In this document: positions 1 to 9,100 of the stretch, piece by piece
How the letters are laid out: each line of letters starts with the position of its first letter
Numbering within the stretch: the first letter of the stretch is position 1
Assembly: GCA_041398845.1 (NCBI GenBank)
Contig: JAWKTZ010000015.1
Span: 78,789-142,788, forward strand
Reading direction: 5' to 3'
From: Fuerstiella sp041398845
GTDB lineage: Bacteria; Planctomycetota; Planctomycetia; Planctomycetales; Planctomycetaceae
DNA: 64,000 nt
Translations under genes and position numbers: made by a program
The notes under the pieces: model-generated
What the model was told of the DNA's origin: nothing
The model's input: only the letters and a program-made list of their open reading frames with translations
Databases searched by the model: none

Positions 1-1
1 C

Positions 2-427
2 GGTGGATCCCGGCCGAATATCGGAGTGCTGCGAAGCGATGACGCCGGCAAGTCGTGGTATTCGATCGCTCAGGGCCTGCCTTCCGATTTTGGTTTTCCG
101 ATTGTCGTTCACCCTCAGGACCCGGACATGGTCTACGTCATGCCGCTGGAACCGATGACTCGCACCTGCCCCGGAGGAACGCCGGCCGTCTGGAGAAGTC
201 GCAACGGCGGAAAATCGTGGCGGCGACTTTCGAAAGGACTGCCGAAGCGAAACAGCTACTACACCGTGCTGCGAGATGCCATGACGATCGACACGCTGAA
301 GTCACCGGCTCTGTATTTCGGCACCACAACCGGACAGTTATGGCTCGGTCGGGAAAGCGGCGACGAATGGGACTGCATTTTCGATTCGCTGCCCCCAATC
401 TACAGCGTGAAGGTGGCTGTGGTTTGA
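2..427 (+). CDS. C-terminal part of a BNR/sialidase-type beta-propeller protein (5' end outside window)
   Basis: The reading frame is open to the left edge of the window, so this is the last 141 residues of a longer protein. Two Asp-box/BNR-type repeats are visible: D-D-A-G-K-S-W near the beginning and R-N-G-G-K-S-W about 50 residues later, followed by a third weaker blade ending in S-G-D-E-W. Such repeats form blades of beta-propellers in sialidase-like and photosynthesis-stability-like proteins, usually secreted. No catalytic residues can be judged from this fragment, so an enzyme activity is not claimed. A GTG at 26 is in frame but is unlikely to be the start, because the repeat pattern already runs through it. 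About 220 bp of apparently non-coding DNA follow, before the convergent DUF1501 gene. Confidence 0.7.
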   Translation, partial: GGSRPNIGVLRSDDAGKSWYSIAQGLPSDFGFPIVVHPQDPDMVYVMPLEPMTRTCPGGTPAVWRSRNGGKSWRRLSKGLPKRNSYYTVLRDAMTIDTLKSPALYFGTTTGQLWLGRESGDEWDCIFDSLPPIYSVKVAVV

Positions 428-649
428 ATCCGTGGTCGCAGGAACCCGTTTGAAGTACCGAACCGCGCCGCCGAAAGACATCTTTGATGACCACGTGGAT
501 GTTCAACGTGTCTGCGTCTGATGGAGTCTGCGTCTAAGGAACGCTTCATCAATAGATGGCATAGTGGATTTCGCCAGAAATCCTGTGAAAAGGAAATTCT
601 GGTGAATCCCACTAAGAGGTGCGCCAGTAAATGATTGGTCGTTCCTAAG

Positions 650-1942
650 TCAAATTGCCCCGAACAGACTGTGCAGACGGTCGTCGTCGGCCACCGTCAA
701 TGGAAACCGGTCGCTGAATTCATGATCGGCAATGCCGGCCAGTTCTCGCAGAGCCAGGTGGATGTGTTCCGGGCGAACGGTCGTTCCGGTCTCAGCGTCC
801 AGGGCCAGAGTCTTCGGGTTGATGGGCACTGAGAACTGTTTTTCGTCGGTCGCGCCGATGACTCGGTTGCCCGCAATTCCGGCCCCCATGAACATGATCG
901 AACCGATGGACCAGTGGTCCTTTCCGTCGCCGTTGTTGTACGTCGGTGTCCGCCCCATTTCGCTTTGCATCACAATGACCAGCTTTTCGCGAATCTGTAA
1001 CTCTTCGGCTCGTGTGATCAGATAGTCGATGCCCGTCAGGAATTCGGGGATGAGTTTCATCTGGTCCGGGTCGTTATTCCTGTGACTGTCGAACTGCCCA
1101 ATCGCCAGATTCGCCGACACGCAGACTCCGGCCCTGAAGCCCGCCAATGCAATGTCAACCTGCTGCGACAACCGAGCTTTGGGCACCGACTTCGGAATGA
1201 ACGGCGTGACTCTCTGCAGCGCTTTGGAATTTAACTGAGCAGCATACAGCATGCTGTGCGAACGTTCGATGCGCGGCAATCGTGTTTTCGAAATGCGAGT
1301 CTGGAGTTGTTCCTGCAGAGTCTGTTCGATGCGGTCCATGACGAAGCCATCGTGATAGGGATGCTGAGCATTCCCTTCGACCGAATCCGCGTTTGCCAGT
1401 TGTTTCAGAGAATGCAGATACGGAACGCGTGCCATCGGCACCAGGTTTCCCGTCGCGGAATAGTCGCCGAACGTCAGGAACGCAAGCGGCACGTCCTGCC
1501 CGTTGCAGGCCGCCACCAGCGCGGCGAACGTCGGATAAGCCAGACTGTCCAGTTTGCCCGTCGCCATGTACCGCGAACAGGGAGAATGATTGTTGACGGA
1601 ATAATCCAGCCCGTTCAGCACCAGCAGTTGATCGCCGTATTTCTGAAAGAAGTCTTCTGTGCTGAGACCATCGGTGATGTGCCTGCCAATCGGAGCGAAG
1701 CGGTGGCTGCCGTGCGTCAGAATGTCCCCTTCCTGATAAAGACGGTTGATGTCGTTGACACCTTTCGGATCCATCATGTACGTCGTATCCCAGCCGCCGG
1801 TGGCGTTGAACACGACGTAGTACAGACCATCATACGACGGCGAATCGTTCTGGTTCGCGGTGGCGATCGACGGCCACGTCACCGGAGCGGCAAGGCCCAG
1901 ACCGGCAGCGGAACACACTTTCAGAAAGTTTCGTCGTTGCAT
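650..1942 (-). CDS. DUF1501 family exported protein with twin-arginine signal
   Basis: A 430-residue protein. It begins with a Tat-type signal (R-R-N-F-L-K at residues 3-8, then a Gly/Ala/Leu hydrophobic stretch), so it is probably exported folded. The body has hallmarks of DUF1501, a sulfatase/alkaline-phosphatase-fold family abundant in Planctomycetota: a conserved N-H-S-P segment, a Q-S-E-M-G-R-T-P segment and an H-W-x-x-G segment. The biochemical role of the family is not established. It lies 90 bp downstream of a planctomycete cytochrome gene on the same strand. DUF1501 genes almost always pair with such cytochrome genes, so the two probably form an operon and act together in the periplasm. 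The ATG start is fixed by the signal peptide. Confidence 0.92.
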   Translation of the reverse strand: MQRRNFLKVCSAAGLGLAAPVTWPSIATANQNDSPSYDGLYYVVFNATGGWDTTYMMDPKGVNDINRLYQEGDILTHGSHRFAPIGRHITDGLSTEDFFQKYGDQLLVLNGLDYSVNNHSPCSRYMATGKLDSLAYPTFAALVAACNGQDVPLAFLTFGDYSATGNLVPMARVPYLHSLKQLANADSVEGNAQHPYHDGFVMDRIEQTLQEQLQTRISKTRLPRIERSHSMLYAAQLNSKALQRVTPFIPKSVPKARLSQQVDIALAGFRAGVCVSANLAIGQFDSHRNNDPDQMKLIPEFLTGIDYLITRAEELQIREKLVIVMQSEMGRTPTYNNGDGKDHWSIGSIMFMGAGIAGNRVIGATDEKQFSVPINPKTLALDAETGTTVRPEHIHLALRELAGIADHEFSDRFPLTVADDDRLHSLFGAI

Positions 1943-2032
1943 GGTGTGGTCTTCAGTGCGATGGGCAAAGAAATGCGGGCCATGGAATTTGCGATGACAA
2001 AATCATTGCAATGCGCCCCCTGCCAGCCGAGG

Positions 2033-4309
2033 TTACTCGTACAGAAAATCATGTTGTCTCAGCAGATACGTGACAACTCCCCGCCAGGCTCGCAGAGTGT
2101 AGTCGGGATCCGGCAACCGCTGCTCGTTGATCCGTTCGCAGAAATAGGTGCCGGACTTTTCGACTCCGTCGGTCCTGCGAGCATCATCCACAAGCCCCGC
2201 AAACAAGGAATACGTGCGGTTGACTTCCGGGTGATCAATCTGATGCTGGTGCCCCAGCAGCCGCTGATGCAGATGCACGATCGCCGCACGAATCTTCTGT
2301 TCTGCGTTCTTCTGGCCCGGCACGACCGTGGGTTCTATGGACGGAAACAGCAGACGCTCATTGGGCGGCTTCGAAAAGTCGCGAGCCACGTGACGACAGG
2401 CCATGTCGTTGGCCATCATGCGCTGGATGGCTCCCATCGCGCCGCTGGGATCGGTCCCGCGTTCGGTCACCGACTTCGAATCGATGCCGCCGTACAGAAT
2501 GCTGAAGCGTTCGTCCGACTGAGCCAGCCGTCCCCAGTGATCTCCGAACACGGCGGCGAGCCTGCGTTCCAGTTGTTCCGGCGTGAGCAGTCGGGCAATC
2601 CCGACGTCGTGCAGCGCCGCCATTCTTTGCGGAGTTGCGTCGATGATCGAATCACCGTCAACCTGATAGAACGTTGACTTCACAAGTTGCCTGAAGATCA
2701 CCTTCAGATTGAAGTTCGCCTCTCGAAAGTGCTGAGCCACGTCTTCGATCACACGACGTTGTTCAATATAGGCCATGCGTCTGGCGGCGAAGTCGGGATC
2801 AACAATATCCTGTTCGGGCGGCAGCACTTTGCGGCCCATCAGAAGATAGTAGACGTGCTCAACCATCGCGACAGCAAAGCGTGAGTCCTCGGCGGTGCGT
2901 TCACCCAGCCATGCGAGTGCCCGCCAGCGATCGCGTTCGGTCAGAGATTCGTGTTCACGTCCCGGCCCGAACATGTCGGAGTACCAGCCTTCTTTGCGCG
3001 GGCCAAGATGCCCGTCTTCATTAAAATCCTGAAACAGCCCGGCCAGCGGATCAATCGATTTGTGACACACCACGCAGTCCACAGCCTGCATCGTCGGAAC
3101 TTCGAACTTCGCCGTTAGAGCCGCCGCATCAGTGACTCGCGGAGCCAGCTCCATCACGTCGATCCCCAGGAAGTGCTGGTAATACATGCGAGCACGCAGG
3201 CGATTGCGATTTGTCGGTGTCGTGGGATAACGCCGCAGATACTGGAAAGTGCTCAGAATGCCGGCATGGGGATAAAACCCGGTCGGCGATTCCTGCACCC
3301 TGCCGTTTCGCGATATCAGCGCCGGAAGTCTCGCGGGAATGAACTCGAACGGGTCGTCAGGGTTCTCAAACTCATGCCGCAGACTTTCGAACAGTCCGTA
3401 TCCGCGCGATGTATACGGCGACACCATGATGTAATCGGCGGTGACTAGTTCCGTAAAAGGGCGGTCGTTGCGAACGATGTAAGCGATGAGTTCCAGTGGT
3501 TCACGGCGCAGAGCATCTCGGTAAACATCAGCCAGTTTCCAGCGCGCCTTCTGCTGGTCCTTTTCCGGCAGATGGCTCAGATCGTGTTTCTGATACCAGT
3601 GCCGCGTCTTTTCAAAATGATCGTAGGACAATGCGTCGTCACCGTTGCCGTCATAACCCAGCGTCAGAAAAATGTCGTTGAAGCCTTCCTTCAAACGTTC
3701 GTAGAACGCGTCTTCCGTCATGATCCGGTCAAGGATTCCATCAATCGCATCCGGGTTTGCAACCGCAGCAAGTTCGTCTTCGGTGGGCAGTCTCGCCGCC
3801 AGTGACAAAGTGACTCGTCGCAGCAACCGCTCCGAACTCACCAGCGACACACCTTCAAAAAACGGAGCCGCCTTTGCTTCCGCCAGTGAATTTAGCTGGT
3901 CCGGGGGCACCGGTGAGTCTGCCTGTCGCAGTCGGCGTTCAAACTGCTGCAGAATCTTCAGCGCGGCAGAGTCCGGCTTGAGCACTTCGCCACCGCCGTG
4001 ATCCAGTCCACCGGACACCTTCGTCAGCAACAGGGATGCATCGTTTTGCTGCTTTCTCATCAGCCTCGCAAACTCAGCGTAGTTGTGACGCAGATGACCT
4101 GAATCGGCCGTTGCAGCAGTCAGCACGAAATCGCTGTCGGCGGCGTCTCCATCGGCTCGGTGACACTTCAGACACGTCAGTTCGCCGACCTTGGCCCACA
4201 CTTCGTCAACAAAGTACCGGTCCACCGACATACACGTCGGCACCTGAGCACAGACGCGGGCTGCACAGACGAGAAGCCACAGTGTTGGGATGAGCGTTCG
4301 AGTCCACAT
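2033..4309 (-). CDS. Planctomycete-type cytochrome c protein (PSCyt / DUF1549-DUF1588-like)
   Basis: A 758-residue exported protein. An upstream in-frame ATG exists at 4375, but the ATG at 4309 is preferred because it starts directly with a signal peptide (M-W-T-R-T-L then a Leu/Val/Ala core). A haem-binding C-L-K-C-H at residues 46-50 marks the N-terminal PSCyt1 domain. The middle carries a DUF1549-like segment (R-L-P-T-E-D-E-L) and a D-R-P-F-T-E-L-V-T-A-D-Y motif. The C-terminal half has a DUF1588-like segment with a second C-x-x-C-H (C-V-V-C-H-K-S-I-D-P-L-A-G). These proteins are thought to act in periplasmic electron transfer linked to degradation of complex substrates; that role is family knowledge and not shown here. 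The gene is followed by DUF1501 and faces away from the sulfatase gene, so both may share the 4310-4473 control region. Confidence 0.88.
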   Translation of the reverse strand: MWTRTLIPTLWLLVCAARVCAQVPTCMSVDRYFVDEVWAKVGELTCLKCHRADGDAADSDFVLTAATADSGHLRHNYAEFARLMRKQQNDASLLLTKVSGGLDHGGGEVLKPDSAALKILQQFERRLRQADSPVPPDQLNSLAEAKAAPFFEGVSLVSSERLLRRVTLSLAARLPTEDELAAVANPDAIDGILDRIMTEDAFYERLKEGFNDIFLTLGYDGNGDDALSYDHFEKTRHWYQKHDLSHLPEKDQQKARWKLADVYRDALRREPLELIAYIVRNDRPFTELVTADYIMVSPYTSRGYGLFESLRHEFENPDDPFEFIPARLPALISRNGRVQESPTGFYPHAGILSTFQYLRRYPTTPTNRNRLRARMYYQHFLGIDVMELAPRVTDAAALTAKFEVPTMQAVDCVVCHKSIDPLAGLFQDFNEDGHLGPRKEGWYSDMFGPGREHESLTERDRWRALAWLGERTAEDSRFAVAMVEHVYYLLMGRKVLPPEQDIVDPDFAARRMAYIEQRRVIEDVAQHFREANFNLKVIFRQLVKSTFYQVDGDSIIDATPQRMAALHDVGIARLLTPEQLERRLAAVFGDHWGRLAQSDERFSILYGGIDSKSVTERGTDPSGAMGAIQRMMANDMACRHVARDFSKPPNERLLFPSIEPTVVPGQKNAEQKIRAAIVHLHQRLLGHQHQIDHPEVNRTYSLFAGLVDDARRTDGVEKSGTYFCERINEQRLPDPDYTLRAWRGVVTYLLRQHDFLYE

Positions 4310-4360
4310 GGCGCTGATTTTAATGTGAGGCGACGTTGGAGGAAAGTTTTTACGACAGAT

Positions 4361-4421
4361 GGTATACATTACCACGGATGAATCGCATTACGCGAGCGCT
4401 TCGTCCGTGGTTATGTATACC
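4361..4421. repeat. Palindromic hairpin repeat, copy 1 (divergent intergenic region)
   Basis: An 18-bp left arm (4361-4378) pairs with the right arm (4404-4421) with one mismatch, around a 25-base centre. The core CCACGGATGAATCGCATT is shared with the hairpin at 6073-6155, so this is a dispersed element and not a chance palindrome. It lies between the divergent cytochrome and sulfatase genes. It resembles REP/MITE-like hairpins. RAYT-type transposase relics occur at 12.6 kb, but a link is only inference. Confidence 0.75.
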
Positions 4422-4473
4422 AATCGTGGTCATCTCAACAAATTTTCGCCACCCCGCTGCGAAAGTCGTTTTC

Positions 4474-6072
4474 ATGAAACAAACAACGCTCGTCTTTGTC
4501 ATCGCTTTGCTCATCACCGTTGCCGCTCGTGGAGCAGATCAGCCAAACATTGTCTTTGCTTTTGCCGATGATCTGGGCAAGTACGCCAGCGCGTATGCCG
4601 ATTCGAATCTTCCGTCGCCCAATGACATCATTCGCACGCCGAACTTTGATCGTGTGGCACGAGAAGGCACGCTGTTTCAGAACGCGCTGGTCAGTGCTCC
4701 TTCGTGTACACCTTCGCGAGCGGCCATTGTTTCCTGTCGGCATTTCTTTCGTAACGGCAGCCATTCGCAGTTGCATCATCCATGGATGAAGGGTTTTGAT
4801 GATCCGTGGGATGAAGTGAAGGGATTTCCGCTGATTTTGCAGGATGCCGGCTATCACATCGGATGGTCATACAAAATGCACATCAGCGAAGATCGTATGG
4901 GCGGCAAGCAACGCAACTACAGAGCTGCCGGAAGCCGCTTCAATTCGTTTTCTCAGAACGCGATGAAGGCCGGTGATCCACAGGCAGAAAAGACCAAACT
5001 CCTTGCTGAAGTTCACGACAACTTCAACGCGTTCCTGGATGACCGGAAGGACAACCAGCCGTTCTATTACTGGTTCAATCCTACGAACACTCATCGTTCG
5101 TGGATCCAGGGTTCGGGAAAGAAACTGTGGGGCATCGATCCGGATGACCTGAAAGGAAAGCTGCCGAAGTTTCTGCCCGACAACGAAATCATTCGCGAAG
5201 ACTTCGCGGACTATCTTGGCGAAACGATGGCCTTTGATGCAGCGGTGGGTGTGCTGCTGGAGGAACTCGCCGAACGCGGTGAACTGGACAACACCATCAT
5301 TGTCGTCAGCGGCGATCACGGAGCCCCCGGGTTTCCTCGCGGTAAGTGCAACCTGTACGACTTCGGGACTCAGGTGCCGCTCGCCATCCGCTGGCCTGGA
5401 CAGATCGCAGCCGGAAGAAGTATCGCCACACCGGTGAGCCTGATTGATCTCGGCCCGACGTTTCTTGACGCCGCAGGTCTGAAGCCGACGCCGGACATGA
5501 ATGGCCAATCGCTGCTGCCCGTCATTCGCAACGATGCCCCCGCCGGTGAAGATGCTCTGCGAGGCTACGCGATTGTTGGTCGGGAAAACCACGTCAATGA
5601 AGCTCGGCCAGGCGGTCTGCCGTATCCGATGCGCGCCATCCGGACTCGCGAATACCTGTACATCGTGAACTTCGCGCCGGATCGCTGGCCGGTTGCACAG
5701 CCGCCACTTTCCGCTCGGCTCATCAAGACTGTCAAGGGCAGCAGGTCGTCGCGGCGCATGGATATGGATGGAGGCCCAACGCTCGACTTTTTCACGGAAT
5801 ACGAAGGCAGTCAGTCCATTGCCACCGAGTGGTCGCTCGGGTTCGGTCTGCGTCCGGCAGAGGAACTCTACGCGGTGACTGTTGACCCGGATCAGACTCA
5901 GAACCTCGCCACGAATGTGGATTTCACAGAAATTCGCCAACGGCTGCGAGCGCAATTGTTTGAGGAATTGACTGCCGGCAAAGATCCCCGGGTTATGGGT
6001 GACGGGTCGGCGTTTGATCAACCACCTTATGCGCCCACGGATCCTGAGCGAGGAGTGATTGAAAAAGATTGA
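4474..6072 (+). CDS. Sulfatase, type I (formylglycine-dependent)
   Basis: A 532-residue secreted sulfatase. The ATG at 4474 is chosen because it opens a clear signal peptide (M-K-Q-T-T-L-V-F-V-I, cleavage after A-A-R-G-A); the longer frame upstream runs through the hairpin repeat. The mature N-terminus has the metal-binding N-I-V-F-A-F-A-D-D. The maturation motif C-T-P-S-R starts at Cys78, the residue converted to formylglycine. A later S-G-D-H-G-A-P-G-F supplies further active-site residues. The length and motif order match polysaccharide sulfatases that remove sulfate esters from algal or host glycans; the substrate cannot be read from the sequence. It needs an anaerobic maturase or an FGE for activation. 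The only SUMF1-like gene in the window (33345-35282) lacks one expected catalytic cysteine, so the maturase is probably elsewhere. Confidence 0.93.
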   Translation: MKQTTLVFVIALLITVAARGADQPNIVFAFADDLGKYASAYADSNLPSPNDIIRTPNFDRVAREGTLFQNALVSAPSCTPSRAAIVSCRHFFRNGSHSQLHHPWMKGFDDPWDEVKGFPLILQDAGYHIGWSYKMHISEDRMGGKQRNYRAAGSRFNSFSQNAMKAGDPQAEKTKLLAEVHDNFNAFLDDRKDNQPFYYWFNPTNTHRSWIQGSGKKLWGIDPDDLKGKLPKFLPDNEIIREDFADYLGETMAFDAAVGVLLEELAERGELDNTIIVVSGDHGAPGFPRGKCNLYDFGTQVPLAIRWPGQIAAGRSIATPVSLIDLGPTFLDAAGLKPTPDMNGQSLLPVIRNDAPAGEDALRGYAIVGRENHVNEARPGGLPYPMRAIRTREYLYIVNFAPDRWPVAQPPLSARLIKTVKGSRSSRRMDMDGGPTLDFFTEYEGSQSIATEWSLGFGLRPAEELYAVTVDPDQTQNLATNVDFTEIRQRLRAQLFEELTAGKDPRVMGDGSAFDQPPYAPTDPERGVIEKD

Positions 6073-6155
6073 TACCACGGATGGCAGACATTGCCACGGA
6101 TGAATCGCATTGCGCGCGTGCGATTCATCCGGGGTCATGTCTACCATCAGTGGTA
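6073..6155. repeat. Long palindromic hairpin repeat, copy 2
   Basis: Immediately after the sulfatase stop codon. The 83 bases fold almost end to end: the outer arms pair over about 19 bp with two mismatches, and the inner arms GGATGAATCGCA/TGCGATTCATCC pair perfectly around a 9-base loop. The core is shared with the repeat at 4361-4421. It could act as a terminator or mRNA-stabilising hairpin between the sulfatase and the giant gene starting at 6190. Confidence 0.8.
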
Positions 6156-6189
6156 AAAACTGCACTTCCGCCGCCTCGGACTTCCCACC

Positions 6190-9100
6190 ATGCAACGCCT
6201 CGCCTTCTGCTTCGCCCTTCTGCTATGTTCATCCGCAGTTGCCGACCGCGAAACCGCTCTGAAGCAACTCAGGGTCTCAGAACAAAAGTTCAACACGCCG
6301 GAGTCATGGAGACATCGGCGGGCGGTCCTGCGTGAAGAGTTTCTCAAAGGTGCTCAACTGTGGCCGTTGCCAAAGCGACCAACTGTGGAAGCGATTGTCA
6401 ACGAACGGCGAGTATACAAAGACTATTCGGTCGAAAATGTGGCTCTGGAGACGTTGCCGGGATTCTATTGCACGGGCAATTTGTACCGACCGGTGGGTCG
6501 CAAGGATGCGGGACCGATTGTGCTGTGTCCGCATGGACACTTCCGCCCGCTGGGACGTTTTCGGGAAAGTCAGCAGATTCGGTGTGCTCACCTGGCTCGC
6601 ATGGGAGCCACTGTGTTTTCCTACAGCCTTGTCGGTTGGCAGGACTGTGATCAGACAACTCACGATGATCCTCTGGTGTTGGCGCTGCAGACATGGAACA
6701 GTCTGCGGGCCGTCGATTTTCTGACGTCGTTGCCGCGCGTGGATGGACGTCGCATCGGTGTGACGGGAGCATCCGGTGGAGGAACTCAGGCGGTTTACCT
6801 GAGCCTCATTGATGACCGCATCACGGCGTTGGCACCGCTGGTGATTGTCTATCCATGGACGGAAGATCAGGGCTGCCAGTGCGAAGGCGGGCTGCCGGTG
6901 ATGACGGCGGCCGAAACCAATGCAGTTGAACTGGCCGCCGCGTGCAGCCCGAAGCCTCAGTTGCTGATTTCCGTGGGCAGCGATTCGACGTCCGATTTTC
7001 CTCAGGTGGGGTTTCCGTTCATTCAGAACAGGTACGCTCTGGCAAAAGCAGGCGATGCGGTGCAGAATCTGCATTTGCCGGACGAAGACCACGACTTCGG
7101 TCCGACCAAACGCAAAGCCGTTTACGAGTTCTTTGCAAAGCATCTGAAGATGACGCCGGATGAATTTTCCGCCCCGGAAAAGGCAGGCGTCGACCGGTTT
7201 GACGCCCCTCCGGAAGACGTCAAACGAATCACCATCGAGCCACCGGAACGGATGATCGTGTTTACGGAAGAACATCCTCGACCGGCTCACTCGGTGCAGG
7301 GCAGTGACGCCGTGGCAACAGTGTTTCACAGCTATCTGACGCAACTGCGCGACGCGGATTCGGCCGCAGAAAAGTTGGCAGCCGAAAAAGAAGTTGTTGA
7401 TTATTCCTTCAAGGACGCTACAGATCGCGATGAAGCGTTGATCTTCACTCCGCCGGGATTCGACAAACCAGGCCTTCCGAAGGTCGCTCAGGGGAACGAG
7501 ACCGCAACACTGAACATTTCCGTCGTCGACTCAGAAACGCAGCAGCCAACCCATTGTCGCATCAACGTCGTCGGCCGTGACGGCAACTACTATGAACCTG
7601 CCGACAACATCTTCACGCAGTTTAGTTTCACCGGTGAATGGCCGACATCCGGCTGGGGCAATCGCAAAGGCAAAGCGCCGATTCGTTACCTGGGCCGATT
7701 CTTCTATTCCGATGGTTCGGCACAGGTGGTTGTCCCGGCGGGAACCGTTCGCATCGAAGTCTGGAAAGGGTTCGAATATCGCCCGGTGACGTTCACGACC
7801 AGCGTGCTGCCGGGACAGACAAAGGGCGTGTCGTTGTCGCTGGAGAAAACCGTGGCGATGGATGAGCACGGTTATGTGTCCGGCGATGCTCATATTCACA
7901 TCCAGCGTCTGGACGATGATGACGACCGCTTCATTCTTGGACTGATGCAGGCCGAAGACATTCACTTCGGATCGATTCTGGCCTACAACGAACCGGCAGG
8001 GCCGTATTCCGGATTCATGAAACGCATGGATGCACCTCAGCGCAAAGGCACCGGAGCAGCATCAACAACGGCCGACGGGGAGTATGTGATTCAGTCGGGG
8101 CAGGAATATCGCAGCAGCAACTACGGCCACATTAACTTCTACCTGCTGGATGATCTGGTGATGGCCGGCCACGATAACAATGCCGACAACTGGCCGCCGT
8201 TTGGCCATGTGTCACAGTTGGTTCGCGAGGCTGGTGGCGTTTCCTTTTATGCTCATGGTGGCTATGCGAAGGAAATCTATGCCGATGTCGTCCAGGGAAA
8301 TGTGGACGGTGTTGAGTTACTGCAGTTTGGCGTGTATCGCGGCATCGGGCTGACTCACTGGTACCACATGCTGAACACGGGATTTCGAGTTCCCGCAATG
8401 GGAGCCTGCGATTACCCCGCGTGCCGGAAGCTGGGGGATTGCAAGACGTATGTGTCGATGAGCAAGGAATTGCTCGACTCAGAAAGATCGAGCTACGGGG
8501 CAGGCCACTTTGAAGCCTGGACGCGTGCAATGGCTCAGGGACGAAGTTTCTTCACCAATGGGCCGCTGGTCCTTTTCACGGTGGACGATCATCCGCCTGG
8601 TGAACACATTGACGTCGCAGATAAAACAACAACCGTGACGGCCAGAGTGAGAGTTCGATCGGAAGTGGCTCCTGTGACGAATGTGCAGTTGATCGCCAAC
8701 GGCCGGGTCCTGCGGGAAATCGAAGTGCCGATGTCTCAAGGGCAGGGCAGTTGGATTGAATTTGAAGTGCCGGTCACCATTGAAGAGTCGACCTGGCTGG
8801 CCGCACGCGCATTCTCGTTGTCGGCACTGAGGACGCCGGATGCAGAAGCTCATACGAATCCGGTGTATGTCTACGTCAACCGGAAGGCTCCGTACGAACA
8901 GGCGTCGCTGGATGTGCTGGTCACCGCGATCGATTCGCAAATCGCCTTCCATAAAAAACGCAGGTTTGAAGAACAGGCGAAGGTCATCGCTTACTTCGAA
9001 AAATCTCGCGATATTCTGATGAAGATTCGTGAAAACGGGGGCGCCGCTTCAACGGGTCATCCGTCCGATCTGAGTGTGACTCAGGCGATGATCAATGATC

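Noticed and set aside
1256..2677. 473-residue plus-strand open frame across the DUF1501 and cytochrome genes
   Set aside because: It spans two real minus-strand genes and the gap between them, with no domain features.
4867..6195. 442-residue open frame on the minus strand opposite the sulfatase
   Set aside because: It has no family features, and it lies wholly antisense to a gene with a complete set of sulfatase motifs. Long shadow frames are expected in this GC-rich coding DNA.
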